DNA of 64,000 bases, taken from the NCBI GenBank assembly GCA_021324165.1, contig JAJPJR010000018.1, forward strand, positions 1 to 64,000, read 5' to 3'. Both the position numbers and the translations under genes were made by a program. Source of the stretch: Armatimonadota bacterium (GTDB lineage Bacteria > Armatimonadota > Fimbriimonadia > Fimbriimonadales > ATM1). Positions within the stretch are counted from its first letter, which is position 1. Every line of letters begins with the position of its first letter. This document shows, one piece after another, positions 52,436 to 60,021 of this stretch. Under the pieces are notes generated by a model. That model was not told the origin of the DNA. It did not search any database and was given only the letters and a program-made list of their open reading frames with translations.

Positions 52436-53184
52436 TTCTTTCTCCCTTCGGCGGCTTTGATCGCAAGCTGCATATTCACCGAATGAATCACTCTTGCGAT
52501 CTCTTTTTTTGCGGCCTCGATGCGGGCGTCGGTCAACGGGTGCGTGCGCAGGTTGTTTTGAACAATGTCCCCTTTGCCGCCTTTTTCAAGCTTTTTCATT
52601 TTCTGAAAGAAACTGATCATGGCGTTCGGGTTATAACCGGCTTTGTAGGAGTACAAAATCCCGCAGCGATCGGCTTCGTATTCGTTATCGCGGCTGAAGC
52701 GCATTTCGCCCAGGGCCTGAACGATGCGCGCGGCGTCATACACCGCGCCGTGAGTGGCAAACACAATAAAAATGTCTGCGGCCAATCCTTTCGTATACAT
52801 CTGATTGATATGCCGCTTTTCGGTGTGCCCCATTTCGTGGCCGATGACGGTTGCGAGTTCATCTTCATCGCCCTCGGTAAGGTCCAACAAACCGCGCGTG
52901 ATATACACTGGGCCGCCGGGCAGCGAAAACGCGTTCACTTCGCGCAGCTCGAGCACTTTGAATGTGAAAGGCCATTTTAAACCGTTGGCAATCGCAAGTT
53001 TTTGACCGATCTTTTCTACGAGCGTATTGTCCGTCGGATTCTTGCTCACTTGCACCTGGCTTTCCAGCCTCGCCGCCGCATCGCGCCCAATGCGAATCTC
53101 TTCCTCTTTGCTCCAGACTTTGCCTCCGCAGCCCACAGTTGCCAGAGCCATAACGAGAACGGCTGCAAAAAGCGATTTAAACAT
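52432..53184 (-). CDS. Lipoprotein M48-family metalloprotease
   Basis: A 250-residue zinc protease. The start at 53184 was selected because it yields a lipoprotein signal (MFKSLFAAVLVMALATVGC, Cys19). The catalytic motif is ATVIGHEMGHTEKRH with HEMGH, and the third ligand is the Glu in NEYEADRCGI. Length and lack of TPRs fit the BepA/YcaL-like Loi group rather than HtpX. It may process or remove misfolded outer-membrane proteins. It heads a five-gene operon. Confidence 0.92.
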   Translation of the reverse strand: MFKSLFAAVLVMALATVGCGGKVWSKEEEIRIGRDAAARLESQVQVSKNPTDNTLVEKIGQKLAIANGLKWPFTFKVLELREVNAFSLPGGPVYITRGLLDLTEGDEDELATVIGHEMGHTEKRHINQMYTKGLAADIFIVFATHGAVYDAARIVQALGEMRFSRDNEYEADRCGILYSYKAGYNPNAMISFFQKMKKLEKGGKGDIVQNNLRTHPLTDARIEAAKKEIARVIHSVNMQLAIKAAEGRKN

Positions 53185-53301
53185 CCAACGATCCTTCGGC
53201 TTGCAAAGCACAACCCATTTTAACCCGCAAAACGGCTCGATGATTCCATGATAAACGACTCCCGGCGATGCCAAACCGGTTCAATCGGTAAACTCCCGGG
53301 C

Positions 53302-54807
53302 ATGTCCGCCGTGAAAAACCTCAAGTCTAAACTCAGTCATATCGTGTACTTAGGTCATGCAAGAGCCGTCCTCGATTGGGACCAACAGACCCAAATGCCC
53401 CCCGGCGCCGCCGAGGCGAGGGCCGAACAGTCGGCCGCCCTCGAAAAAGTTATCCACAATTTGAGCACCGACCGCGAGCTGGGCGAACTCATCGAACAAG
53501 CCGGCTCAGAACTGAACGGCGCCACGATCGATAACGACGACAAAGCGATGCTTAGGGTGGCGAAGCGCAACTTTGATCGGGCTATGAAGATTCCCGAAGC
53601 GTTGGCCGTCGAAGAGGTGCGGGTTACTTCTCTTGCGCACGAAGTGTGGGTGAACGCCAGAAAAAACAACGACTTCAAAAGTTTTCTGCCGTCGCTGCAA
53701 AAAATCGTCGAGATTCAGCAAAAAAAGGCGGAGTGTGTGGGCTATGAAGATCATCCCTATGATGCCCTTATGGACCCGTTCGAACCCGGAATGAAATCAG
53801 CCGAAGTGGATGAAATCTTCGGCAAACTCCGGCCCGAGCTTGTGAGGCTGGTGCGCGAGATCAAAGATTCGGGCGTGAAAGTTGATGATGAAATCATGAA
53901 GCGGTCTTATCCGGTTGAGACGCAAAAGAAAGTAACCGACGATCTTGTCCGGCGCATCGGTTATGATTTTTCTCACGGCAGGCAGGATCAGGCCGCGCAT
54001 CCGTTTTGCACGAGTTTTTCTTCGTTGGATGTGCGCATCACCACGCGGTTCAATGAACATCATCTTCCTGGAAGCGTGTTTGCTTCGATGCACGAAACGG
54101 GACATGCGCTTTATGAGCTCGGTTTTCCGCGCGAATGGGTGGGGTCGGTGCTTGCAGGCGGAGCATCGCTTGGGTTTCACGAAAGCCAATCGCGCATGTG
54201 GGAAAACCAGGTCGGCAGATCGCGCGAGTTCATCCAGTATTATTTTCCAACCCTTCAGAAAGCGTTTCCCGATGCGCTTGGCGATGTGAATGTCGAACAG
54301 TTCTATCGCGCGGCCAACTGCGTGAAGCCTTCGCTGATTCGCGTGGAAGCCGACGAAGTAACCTATGCGCTGCACATTATGCTTCGCTACGAACTTGAAA
54401 AAGGGATGATCGCCGGCACCGTGGAGCTGGCAAAACTTCCTGAAATTTGGAATGCGAAAATGGAAGAGTATCTGGGAATTGTTCCGGATTCAGATGCCAA
54501 CGGTGTGCTGCAAGACGTGCACTGGTCAGCAGGAATTTTGGGATACTTTCCAACCTATGCGCTCGGCAACTTGATCGCCGCGCAGCTGTGGGAAAAAATC
54601 TTGGTCGCAATTCCTGATTTGTATGACCAGATCAGCCGCGGTGAGTTTACGGACCTGTTGAACTGGCTCAGAAAAAATGTTCATGCGCACGGCTGCAAAT
54701 ATTTCCCCGGCGAACTGATCAAAAAGATAACGGGACAGCCGATTGATCCGATGAAGCATGTGGCGTATCTCCGCAAAAAGTTCGGCGAAGTCTACGGGTT
54801 GAACTAA
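53302..54807 (+). CDS. Carboxypeptidase Taq-type, M32 family
   Basis: A 501-residue zinc carboxypeptidase. The ATG at 53302 starts the conserved region (SKLSHIVYLGHARAVLDWDQ). The HEXXH motif is in FASMHETGHALYELG, the third ligand Glu in GFHESQSRMWEN, and family signatures are HPFCTSFSSLDVRITTRF and RVEADEVTYALHIMLRYELE. Length is typical. It acts in cytoplasmic peptide turnover. It is followed without a gap by the glycosylase gene. Confidence 0.95.
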   Translation: MSAVKNLKSKLSHIVYLGHARAVLDWDQQTQMPPGAAEARAEQSAALEKVIHNLSTDRELGELIEQAGSELNGATIDNDDKAMLRVAKRNFDRAMKIPEALAVEEVRVTSLAHEVWVNARKNNDFKSFLPSLQKIVEIQQKKAECVGYEDHPYDALMDPFEPGMKSAEVDEIFGKLRPELVRLVREIKDSGVKVDDEIMKRSYPVETQKKVTDDLVRRIGYDFSHGRQDQAAHPFCTSFSSLDVRITTRFNEHHLPGSVFASMHETGHALYELGFPREWVGSVLAGGASLGFHESQSRMWENQVGRSREFIQYYFPTLQKAFPDALGDVNVEQFYRAANCVKPSLIRVEADEVTYALHIMLRYELEKGMIAGTVELAKLPEIWNAKMEEYLGIVPDSDANGVLQDVHWSAGILGYFPTYALGNLIAAQLWEKILVAIPDLYDQISRGEFTDLLNWLRKNVHAHGCKYFPGELIKKITGQPIDPMKHVAYLRKKFGEVYGLN

Positions 54808-55431
54808 GTGCCGCAAAGAAGGCTTGTGCCGTGGACCGATGAGGCCTTCAAAAGCCTGCGGGCTGACAAACGGCTCGGAAAATATGTGCAGGAGATCGGC
54901 CCGCCGCGTCTTTATGTGGCCGCCGACCCGTTCCGCGCGCTCGTTATGACGGTGGTGAGCCAGCAGCTCAGCGGCAAAGCGGCGGAGTCCATTTTCAACC
55001 GGCTGGATCATCAGGTAGGAGTCTCGCCGAATGCGATCTGCGTTGCGTGTGAACAGGATTTGCGCGCGGCGGGACTTTCGACCTCAAAATCGCGCACTTT
55101 GATCACGCTTGCGCAAGCGGTTTCTGACGGTTTTAGTTTTTCAAGGTTGAAAAGGCTGCCCGATGAACAGTTATATCGTGAACTGATCGCTTTCAAAGGC
55201 CTCGGCCCATGGTCGGTCGAGATGTATATGATGTTCTGTTTGGGAAGACCGGATGTGCATTCGCCGGGTGATTTGGGTCTGCGCAAAGGTTTGAAAATCG
55301 TTTACAAACTTCGCGAACTGCCGGAGAAGGAGGATTGTGACCGATTGTACAAACGTTGGATTCCGTGGCGAACCGCCGCAAGCTGGTATCTGTGGAGAAT
55401 CGTGGAGGGCACGGACAATGGGGCGTGGTGA
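54808..55431 (+). CDS. DNA-3-methyladenine glycosylase II-like (HhH-GPD)
   Basis: A 207-residue AlkA-type base-excision enzyme starting at GTG 54808, immediately after the previous stop. The helix-hairpin-helix is in FKGLGPWSVEMYMMF and the catalytic Asp in HSPGDLGLRKG. ALVMTVVSQQLSGKAAESIF is the family N-terminal helix. It lacks the N-terminal TBP-like domain of E. coli AlkA. It removes alkylated bases and complements the unrelated Mpg at 24104. Confidence 0.93.
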   Translation: MPQRRLVPWTDEAFKSLRADKRLGKYVQEIGPPRLYVAADPFRALVMTVVSQQLSGKAAESIFNRLDHQVGVSPNAICVACEQDLRAAGLSTSKSRTLITLAQAVSDGFSFSRLKRLPDEQLYRELIAFKGLGPWSVEMYMMFCLGRPDVHSPGDLGLRKGLKIVYKLRELPEKEDCDRLYKRWIPWRTAASWYLWRIVEGTDNGAW

Positions 55432-55486
55432 GCAATCGAGACTGAACCTGATCTTCCTGGATTGGGAGGCAAGGTAGAATGCTGAT

Positions 55487-56677
55487 ATGTCCTGTACATC
55501 GAGCTATGGGAACTACGATGCGCACAAAGAAGCGTCTCAAACCGTTGGGGATAAGCCAGGCTCGGCGTCGAGCACCGGCGGCAAGAAGCTGATCGTTTCC
55601 GATTCACTTGAGACGATCACGGCGATACCGATGCAAGACAAATGGGATGGCACCGGGGGCACAACCTACAACCTATGGACTGTCCAAATAAGTGTGTCCT
55701 CAACGCCGCTGGGAGTCAGACTCTTCGGTTGGCACGTGAATAAGCTTGCCAGTGGCGGGGATATGTACATTCTCGTCGCGGCCAGCGTGGATTCCGGAAC
55801 GTGCGAGATTCAGGATTTCGTCGTTCGAGACGATGCGACGAGCGATATCGGAACGATGGGAACCTGTTTGGCGAAGGCGCAGCTGTTCCAAGATTTCCCT
55901 TCGCCGATTTCGAAATCCGACATTACGACTACCGAGGCGATCATCTGGTCGAAGAGAGCGTCGATCAATCAAACCGTCGGAGTCGTGATGCAGTTTACGC
56001 TTGTATCGGATGCTCCGAGGGTGGTCAAGTTGCGCGTACTCGCAAACACAAGCGATTCGCTTCAAGGTTCGTTTGCCGACGCATTGGCTGCTTTTGATCC
56101 GCTGAAGCCCCATGTTCATGGCACCTGGGATGTTTCGCAAGCGAACTTTCCGTGGTCGCCCCCGTTCGATGCAGTTCCGCCGTCTCCGGAGCCCAGAGTG
56201 CTGCGCGTTGGAATCTGCAAGGGCGGCGGCCCAGAAGAGGATGTTTGGCCAGCTGGTGGGGATAATCTCGTGAACAAGGGTGAATACGGCGCAAACCTGT
56301 TTTACGACTTTACAATCACCAATTCGAATGAAACTGGGCCAAGCTTGCCTGTGTACGTGTACTTAGAATCCACTTCGAACACTGTGCCCAAGTATTTCGG
56401 GGCGGCCAATGCCAAGGTTGTTTGGCCTGATGATTCCGTTACAACGTTCACTCCTCGGGGCGTGCCAGTTCTCGAGCATGTCGCCGGTCCTGGGTCTACT
56501 GCTTCCGATCATTTTGTTCGCTTGACTTCGACGCCGGGTCCACCGGAAGCCGAAGCGCCGATTTACTTGGCACCGGGAGTGACAGCCCACCTTACAGTGC
56601 AAATTGCAAATGCCGGCGGCGCCGCGCTGCCCGCGAATATCGTTCTTTCGACAGCCGCAATCACGCCCTTAGAGTGA
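55487..56677 (+). CDS. Protein of unknown function with beta-sandwich-like C-terminus
   Basis: A 396-residue protein. No signal peptide is evident from the ATG at 55487, whose N-terminus is Ser/Thr/Gly-rich (MSCTSSYGNYDAHKEASQ). Residues 30-220 form a beta-rich region containing VQISVSSTPLGVRLFGWHVN. From about 235 a second region has LVNKGEYGANLFYDFTITNS and PGVTAHLTVQIANAGG, the pattern of extracellular DUF11/CARDB-type sandwiches. The family is unknown. It is followed after 14 bases by another unknown secreted protein. The low conservation and position suggest accessory genes. Confidence 0.6.
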   Translation: MSCTSSYGNYDAHKEASQTVGDKPGSASSTGGKKLIVSDSLETITAIPMQDKWDGTGGTTYNLWTVQISVSSTPLGVRLFGWHVNKLASGGDMYILVAASVDSGTCEIQDFVVRDDATSDIGTMGTCLAKAQLFQDFPSPISKSDITTTEAIIWSKRASINQTVGVVMQFTLVSDAPRVVKLRVLANTSDSLQGSFADALAAFDPLKPHVHGTWDVSQANFPWSPPFDAVPPSPEPRVLRVGICKGGGPEEDVWPAGGDNLVNKGEYGANLFYDFTITNSNETGPSLPVYVYLESTSNTVPKYFGAANAKVVWPDDSVTTFTPRGVPVLEHVAGPGSTASDHFVRLTSTPGPPEAEAPIYLAPGVTAHLTVQIANAGGAALPANIVLSTAAITPLE

Positions 56678-56691
56678 GTTGAGGAGCCAAT

Positions 56692-57900
56692 ATGATTCTG
56701 CAATCGCTTTCATTCTTGTTTCTCTTTTCTCAGTTCGATCTAACTCAAATTAGCTCCGATCTCAAACCGCTGGTCGATTTGTCCAAGATTCGGCAAGAGG
56801 GCGAAAACCTGCCGCTTTCAGGATTTGGACGGGGAACAGAATCTCAACGCTTTACGGCATGGGGACGAATCATTGTTTCGGATCGTGGTAACGCACTTAT
56901 TCGCGCTTCTGACCCTCGCAGTTCAATTTACATCAGGCCTGGACTTCCCTTTGAGACCCCCAGCGATCTGGTCGAGTACATTTTGTACAAGGGGCCGCCG
57001 GTTCGGCTGGTGGTGCGAATGGAGTGGACCGGGGATCCAGTCAGCGAAAAGTATCGTCTGTTTCCTCGAGAGCCCCGTTGGAACGGATTGATTCCGACAT
57101 TCCTCTACAAGTTCTGGCTTGGAGACATTTACTCCGAAATCTGCCTCGGAGCCGCTGCGCCCGATCCCGATCCACGCCTGCGGCACCCGACAGGAACCGG
57201 ATATCTGCTTGCCGGCAGCGTCGACGTCTACGCAAGAAGAACGTTCTGGTCGTGCTTCACCCCGTTCAATTCGGACAAGTGGGCATATTGGCCGCTGGCC
57301 GTTTCCTGTGTGGAGTTGAAAGGAGGCATGAGAGATTTCTATGCGGTCTTTCGGAAGGCGGGCAAGCAATCGAACGCATTGGCGATTGAAATCTACAAGT
57401 TCGCCTTCAAACTGGTGGAAGACTCTTTGCAGGCGGATTTCGTGTATGCGAACTCGATTCCCTTGCCGGATAGTAAAGGCAACCAAACTGCTTACTATCC
57501 GAACCCAACTCCGATGGATGTGACGACGTTCGTTGACGTTCTCAACCAGAAACTGTTGATTGCTCCAACAAGAGACAACAATCCGATGCTGTTGATCGAC
57601 AAAGCAGGAAAGCGCACCGAGTACCCGCTGGAACGAGGATTATTCGCGGACCTCGGCCCCAGTGCGAGCCAGAAGATAGATTACGTATATCTGTACAACG
57701 GCAAGCCGGTCATCTCTGTGCTAGGCGACGTGAGAGGCAAAACGCTCTCCGAGAAAAAGCCGGAGATTCGGATCTATGATTCACCGACGCATCATTCGAC
57801 GATTCCAGGCTATGCGCTGATCGGCCACAGCGCTAACGGAAAGTACTTGCTTATCGCAAGGGCCGCGGACGAGACGTATTGGGTCGTGAAAGTTAAATGA
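56692..57900 (+). CDS. Secreted protein of unknown function
   Basis: A 402-residue protein with a hydrophobic N-terminus (MILQSLSFLFLFSQFDLTQ) that may be a signal peptide. The middle contains many aromatic residues and a fairly conserved-looking PIHACGTRQ-free beta pattern, with VDVYARRTFWSCFTPFNSDK at about 180-200. The C-terminal third (IDYVYLYNGKPVISVLGDVR, GHSANGKYLLIARAADE) resembles beta-propeller blades by eye. No domain name is secure. It starts 14 bases after the previous gene with GAGGAG upstream and is therefore probably co-transcribed. Confidence 0.6.
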   Translation: MILQSLSFLFLFSQFDLTQISSDLKPLVDLSKIRQEGENLPLSGFGRGTESQRFTAWGRIIVSDRGNALIRASDPRSSIYIRPGLPFETPSDLVEYILYKGPPVRLVVRMEWTGDPVSEKYRLFPREPRWNGLIPTFLYKFWLGDIYSEICLGAAAPDPDPRLRHPTGTGYLLAGSVDVYARRTFWSCFTPFNSDKWAYWPLAVSCVELKGGMRDFYAVFRKAGKQSNALAIEIYKFAFKLVEDSLQADFVYANSIPLPDSKGNQTAYYPNPTPMDVTTFVDVLNQKLLIAPTRDNNPMLLIDKAGKRTEYPLERGLFADLGPSASQKIDYVYLYNGKPVISVLGDVRGKTLSEKKPEIRIYDSPTHHSTIPGYALIGHSANGKYLLIARAADETYWVVKVK

Positions 57901-57902
57901 AA

Positions 57903-57962
57903 AAGGCCGGGGGCGTCCTTGCCCCGTCCTCCGTTACCACCTGATCCTTGGTGACTGGCCTT
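57903..57962. other. Three-way-junction hairpin element
   Basis: An outer stem aaggcc (57903-57908) with ggcctt (57957-57962) encloses two hairpins: ggggc/gcccc with loop gtcctt (57910-57925) and a 7-bp stem 57933-57939 with 57949-57955 (one G-T pair) around a 9-base loop. On the minus strand the element ends in CCTTTTT, so it could terminate the minus-strand gene at 58006; on the plus strand it starts 3 bases after a stop. It may be only a terminator, or a structured RNA. Confidence 0.5.
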
Positions 57963-58005
57963 CAGTAATTATAGACGGCAAACCTAAGCCAAAGCAACAC
58001 GGTTT

Positions 58006-58500
58006 TTAGGCTGTTTGACCCACAAAGAGGGCATCAGAGCCTTTTGGCTGCTTGGCATGAACCACGCCGAGCAGCTTGAGCTTGCCCACCGCCGGGAACC
58101 AGACCGAGGAGCGCCGGTTCCAATACTGGTAATACACCAAGCTCCCGTCTCTACTTCGGCCCCATTCGGAGGTTCCCGAACCCGAGATGAGCATCACAAA
58201 TGCAGACGCAGGAATCATGATTTCGTCGGAAAATGCGTACACACGTCTACAGTCCAGTGCGCCCTGATCCAAAATCGCGTCTTCATCCAGCAGCAGATAG
58301 CCTTTCAGGTTGTCCTTCAAAATGGATTGGTTTTGCAGCAAAACGAACTCTTGCTGCGGGTCGCTGTGCGGTTGGATTCCCACAATGCGCATCATTTTTT
58401 GGTTGAAAGGACGAATCCATCGCAAAATATGCCGCTCCGATCCGGGCGAAAAAGTTAGCCTACAAAAATATTGCCGGCAGTAATGCCGTTGTTTTGCCAT
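58006..58500 (-). CDS. Lamin-tail-like (LTD) domain protein
   Basis: A protein of up to 190 residues depending on start. ATG 58500 has GGTGGA upstream and gives 164 residues; ATG 58395 would give 129 residues, and 58578 the longest form. Residues IVGIQPHSDPQQEFVLLQNQ and DNLKGYLLLDEDAIL, then PASAFVMLISGSGTSEWG, match the lamin-tail (LTD) immunoglobulin-like strand pattern (FVELYNPSG...VDLSGW). No signal peptide is clear from these starts. Such domains bind polymers or DNA outside or inside cells; function unknown. The gene is divergent from divIVA. Confidence 0.6.
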   Translation of the reverse strand: MAKQRHYCRQYFCRLTFSPGSERHILRWIRPFNQKMMRIVGIQPHSDPQQEFVLLQNQSILKDNLKGYLLLDEDAILDQGALDCRRVYAFSDEIMIPASAFVMLISGSGTSEWGRSRDGSLVYYQYWNRRSSVWFPAVGKLKLLGVVHAKQPKGSDALFVGQTA

Positions 58501-58636
58501 AGATTTCCACCAGGTTTTAGTCCGTTTTTCCCACTTTTCAGCCGAATTTGGTGGTTTGCATGCGGGCAGATCGGCCATGAACGTCTAAGCCTCAGTCTGA
58601 TGGCACAAAATGTGCCCTATGACCATTGGAACTCCT

Positions 58637-59203
58637 ATGTCCGCGAACGACAAGCACAGCGCCGAGCATGATCCGAAGACATTCGGCAAGCAGTTTCTCG
58701 GGGGTTATTCGCCCGCCGACGTGGATGCGTTCGTCGAGCAAGCGGTAAAGGAGTTGAATTCGGTGCGTTTGGAGTTGAGTTCGGTTCGGGCCGAGCGGGA
58801 TCGGCTTGCCGCGGAACTGGCCGAAGAGCGCAGCAAGTGCAATGACCTCTCCGACAAGCTGAAATCCGACAGTCACTTGATTCAGATTCTCACGGACAGA
58901 GTGGACGAGCTGAACAAGGCGGCTGCTCAGTTTCAAGAGAACCAACAATCGGTCGAGGGCATTTTGAAAATTGCGCACGCGGCGGCCGAACAGTTGAAAG
59001 CCGATGCCCAAAAAGAGTGCGATGAAATGGTGCGAAGCGCCGAACGCCGCGCCGATAGAATTCTGGATGAGATGCGCGAACGGATGGCTAGCTTGCAGTC
59101 GGAATTTGAAAAGGCCAAACGGGAATACGCCGAGTTTTTGAGTTCGGTGCGCGCAACTGCACAGGCGTTCGTTCGTCAGGTGGACGAAAAAGAGCTTCCC
59201 TGA
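58637..59203 (+). CDS. DivIVA-domain coiled-coil protein
   Basis: A 188-residue protein; the ATG at 58637 has a weak GGA ribosome site, and ATG 58619 is an alternative. The N-terminal DivIVA signature is KTFGKQFLGGYSPADVDAFV, the membrane-curvature-binding part. A long coiled coil follows (about 35-180), with heptads such as LNSVRLELSSVRAERDRLA. DivIVA proteins mark poles and division sites and recruit Min or cell-wall enzymes. It ends one base before the stop of the MinD/FlhG-like gene on the other strand, a suggestive neighbour. Confidence 0.87.
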   Translation: MSANDKHSAEHDPKTFGKQFLGGYSPADVDAFVEQAVKELNSVRLELSSVRAERDRLAAELAEERSKCNDLSDKLKSDSHLIQILTDRVDELNKAAAQFQENQQSVEGILKIAHAAAEQLKADAQKECDEMVRSAERRADRILDEMRERMASLQSEFEKAKREYAEFLSSVRATAQAFVRQVDEKELP

Positions 59204-60019
59204 TCAGGCGGTTTTTCGATCTCTGGACGGCGAGAAAGCCGATCGGAGCCGGTCGAACAATGATGTCTTTTGATCTCCGGTAGAGAGTCCGAGCACGCGC
59301 TTAGCAATGTCTGCCACGTCGCGTGCGGCAGGGCAGTTCGGATTCGCCAAAAGGAACGGCTTTCTGCTGCGGATCAGCAATTGGGCTTCGCGGTCGAACC
59401 GCACGAACCCGATATATTTGACGCTTTTTGAAAGAAACTGTTTGCAGATCGAATAGATGCGCGCATACACCTGTTTTGCATGGGCTTCGTCGTTCACCAT
59501 GTTCATCACCACTCCGATTGTTTTGTTCGGATCGCGGTTGAACAGCGTTTTGGCGATGGCATAGGCATCTGCCAGGCTGGCGGGTTCGGGAGTGATGACA
59601 AGAATCACTTCATCCGACGCTTCGCAGAACATGAGAACGTCTTCGCCCAGGCCTGCTCCGGTATCAAAAATCAGATAGTCGGTAAACGATTCAAGATTTG
59701 AAAGCTCAGCCAAAAACGCTTCGAGCTGCGGGCCGGTCATCCGCGCGAGCGCTTCGATTCCCGATCCGCCCGCAACGTAGTTGATTCCGCCTGGGCCGCG
59801 CTGCACAACTTCGGTCATCCGCTTTTCGCCGATGATCACGTCGTGAAGGGTGAATTCGGGACGAACTCCGAGCACCACATCCAGATTGGCCAATCCCAAA
59901 TCGGCATCGAACACCGTGGTGCGTTTGCCGTTGTCGGCAAGAGCGATGGCAAGATTTGCGGAGAGGTTGGATTTGCCGACTCCGCCTTTGCCGCTTGTGA
60001 TCGCAAGAGTTTTCATCAT
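59204..60019 (-). CDS. MinD/FlhG-like deviant Walker ATPase
   Basis: A 271-residue ParA/MinD-family ATPase. The start at ATG 60019 lies 2 bases after the upstream gene's stop, and GGAGGG is 11 bases upstream. The deviant Walker A is GKGGVGKS (10-17), DADLGLANLDVVLG is the switch I region, and YLIFDTGAGLGEDVLMF is switch II. LSNLESFTDYLIF and the closing region resemble FlhG/YlxH more than MinD. There is no obvious C-terminal membrane amphipathic helix; the tail is basic (SPSRDRKTA). It is probably a positioning ATPase for a polar or membrane machine, paired with the MshEN-pseudokinase gene. Confidence 0.88.
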   Translation of the reverse strand: MMKTLAITSGKGGVGKSNLSANLAIALADNGKRTTVFDADLGLANLDVVLGVRPEFTLHDVIIGEKRMTEVVQRGPGGINYVAGGSGIEALARMTGPQLEAFLAELSNLESFTDYLIFDTGAGLGEDVLMFCEASDEVILVITPEPASLADAYAIAKTLFNRDPNKTIGVVMNMVNDEAHAKQVYARIYSICKQFLSKSVKYIGFVRFDREAQLLIRSRKPFLLANPNCPAARDVADIAKRVLGLSTGDQKTSLFDRLRSAFSPSRDRKTA

Positions 60020-60021
60020 GA

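Noticed and set aside
57903-57962. tRNA gene or SRP RNA
   Set aside because: There is no anticodon arm, TPsiC loop or CCA context, and the conserved SRP core sequence is absent.
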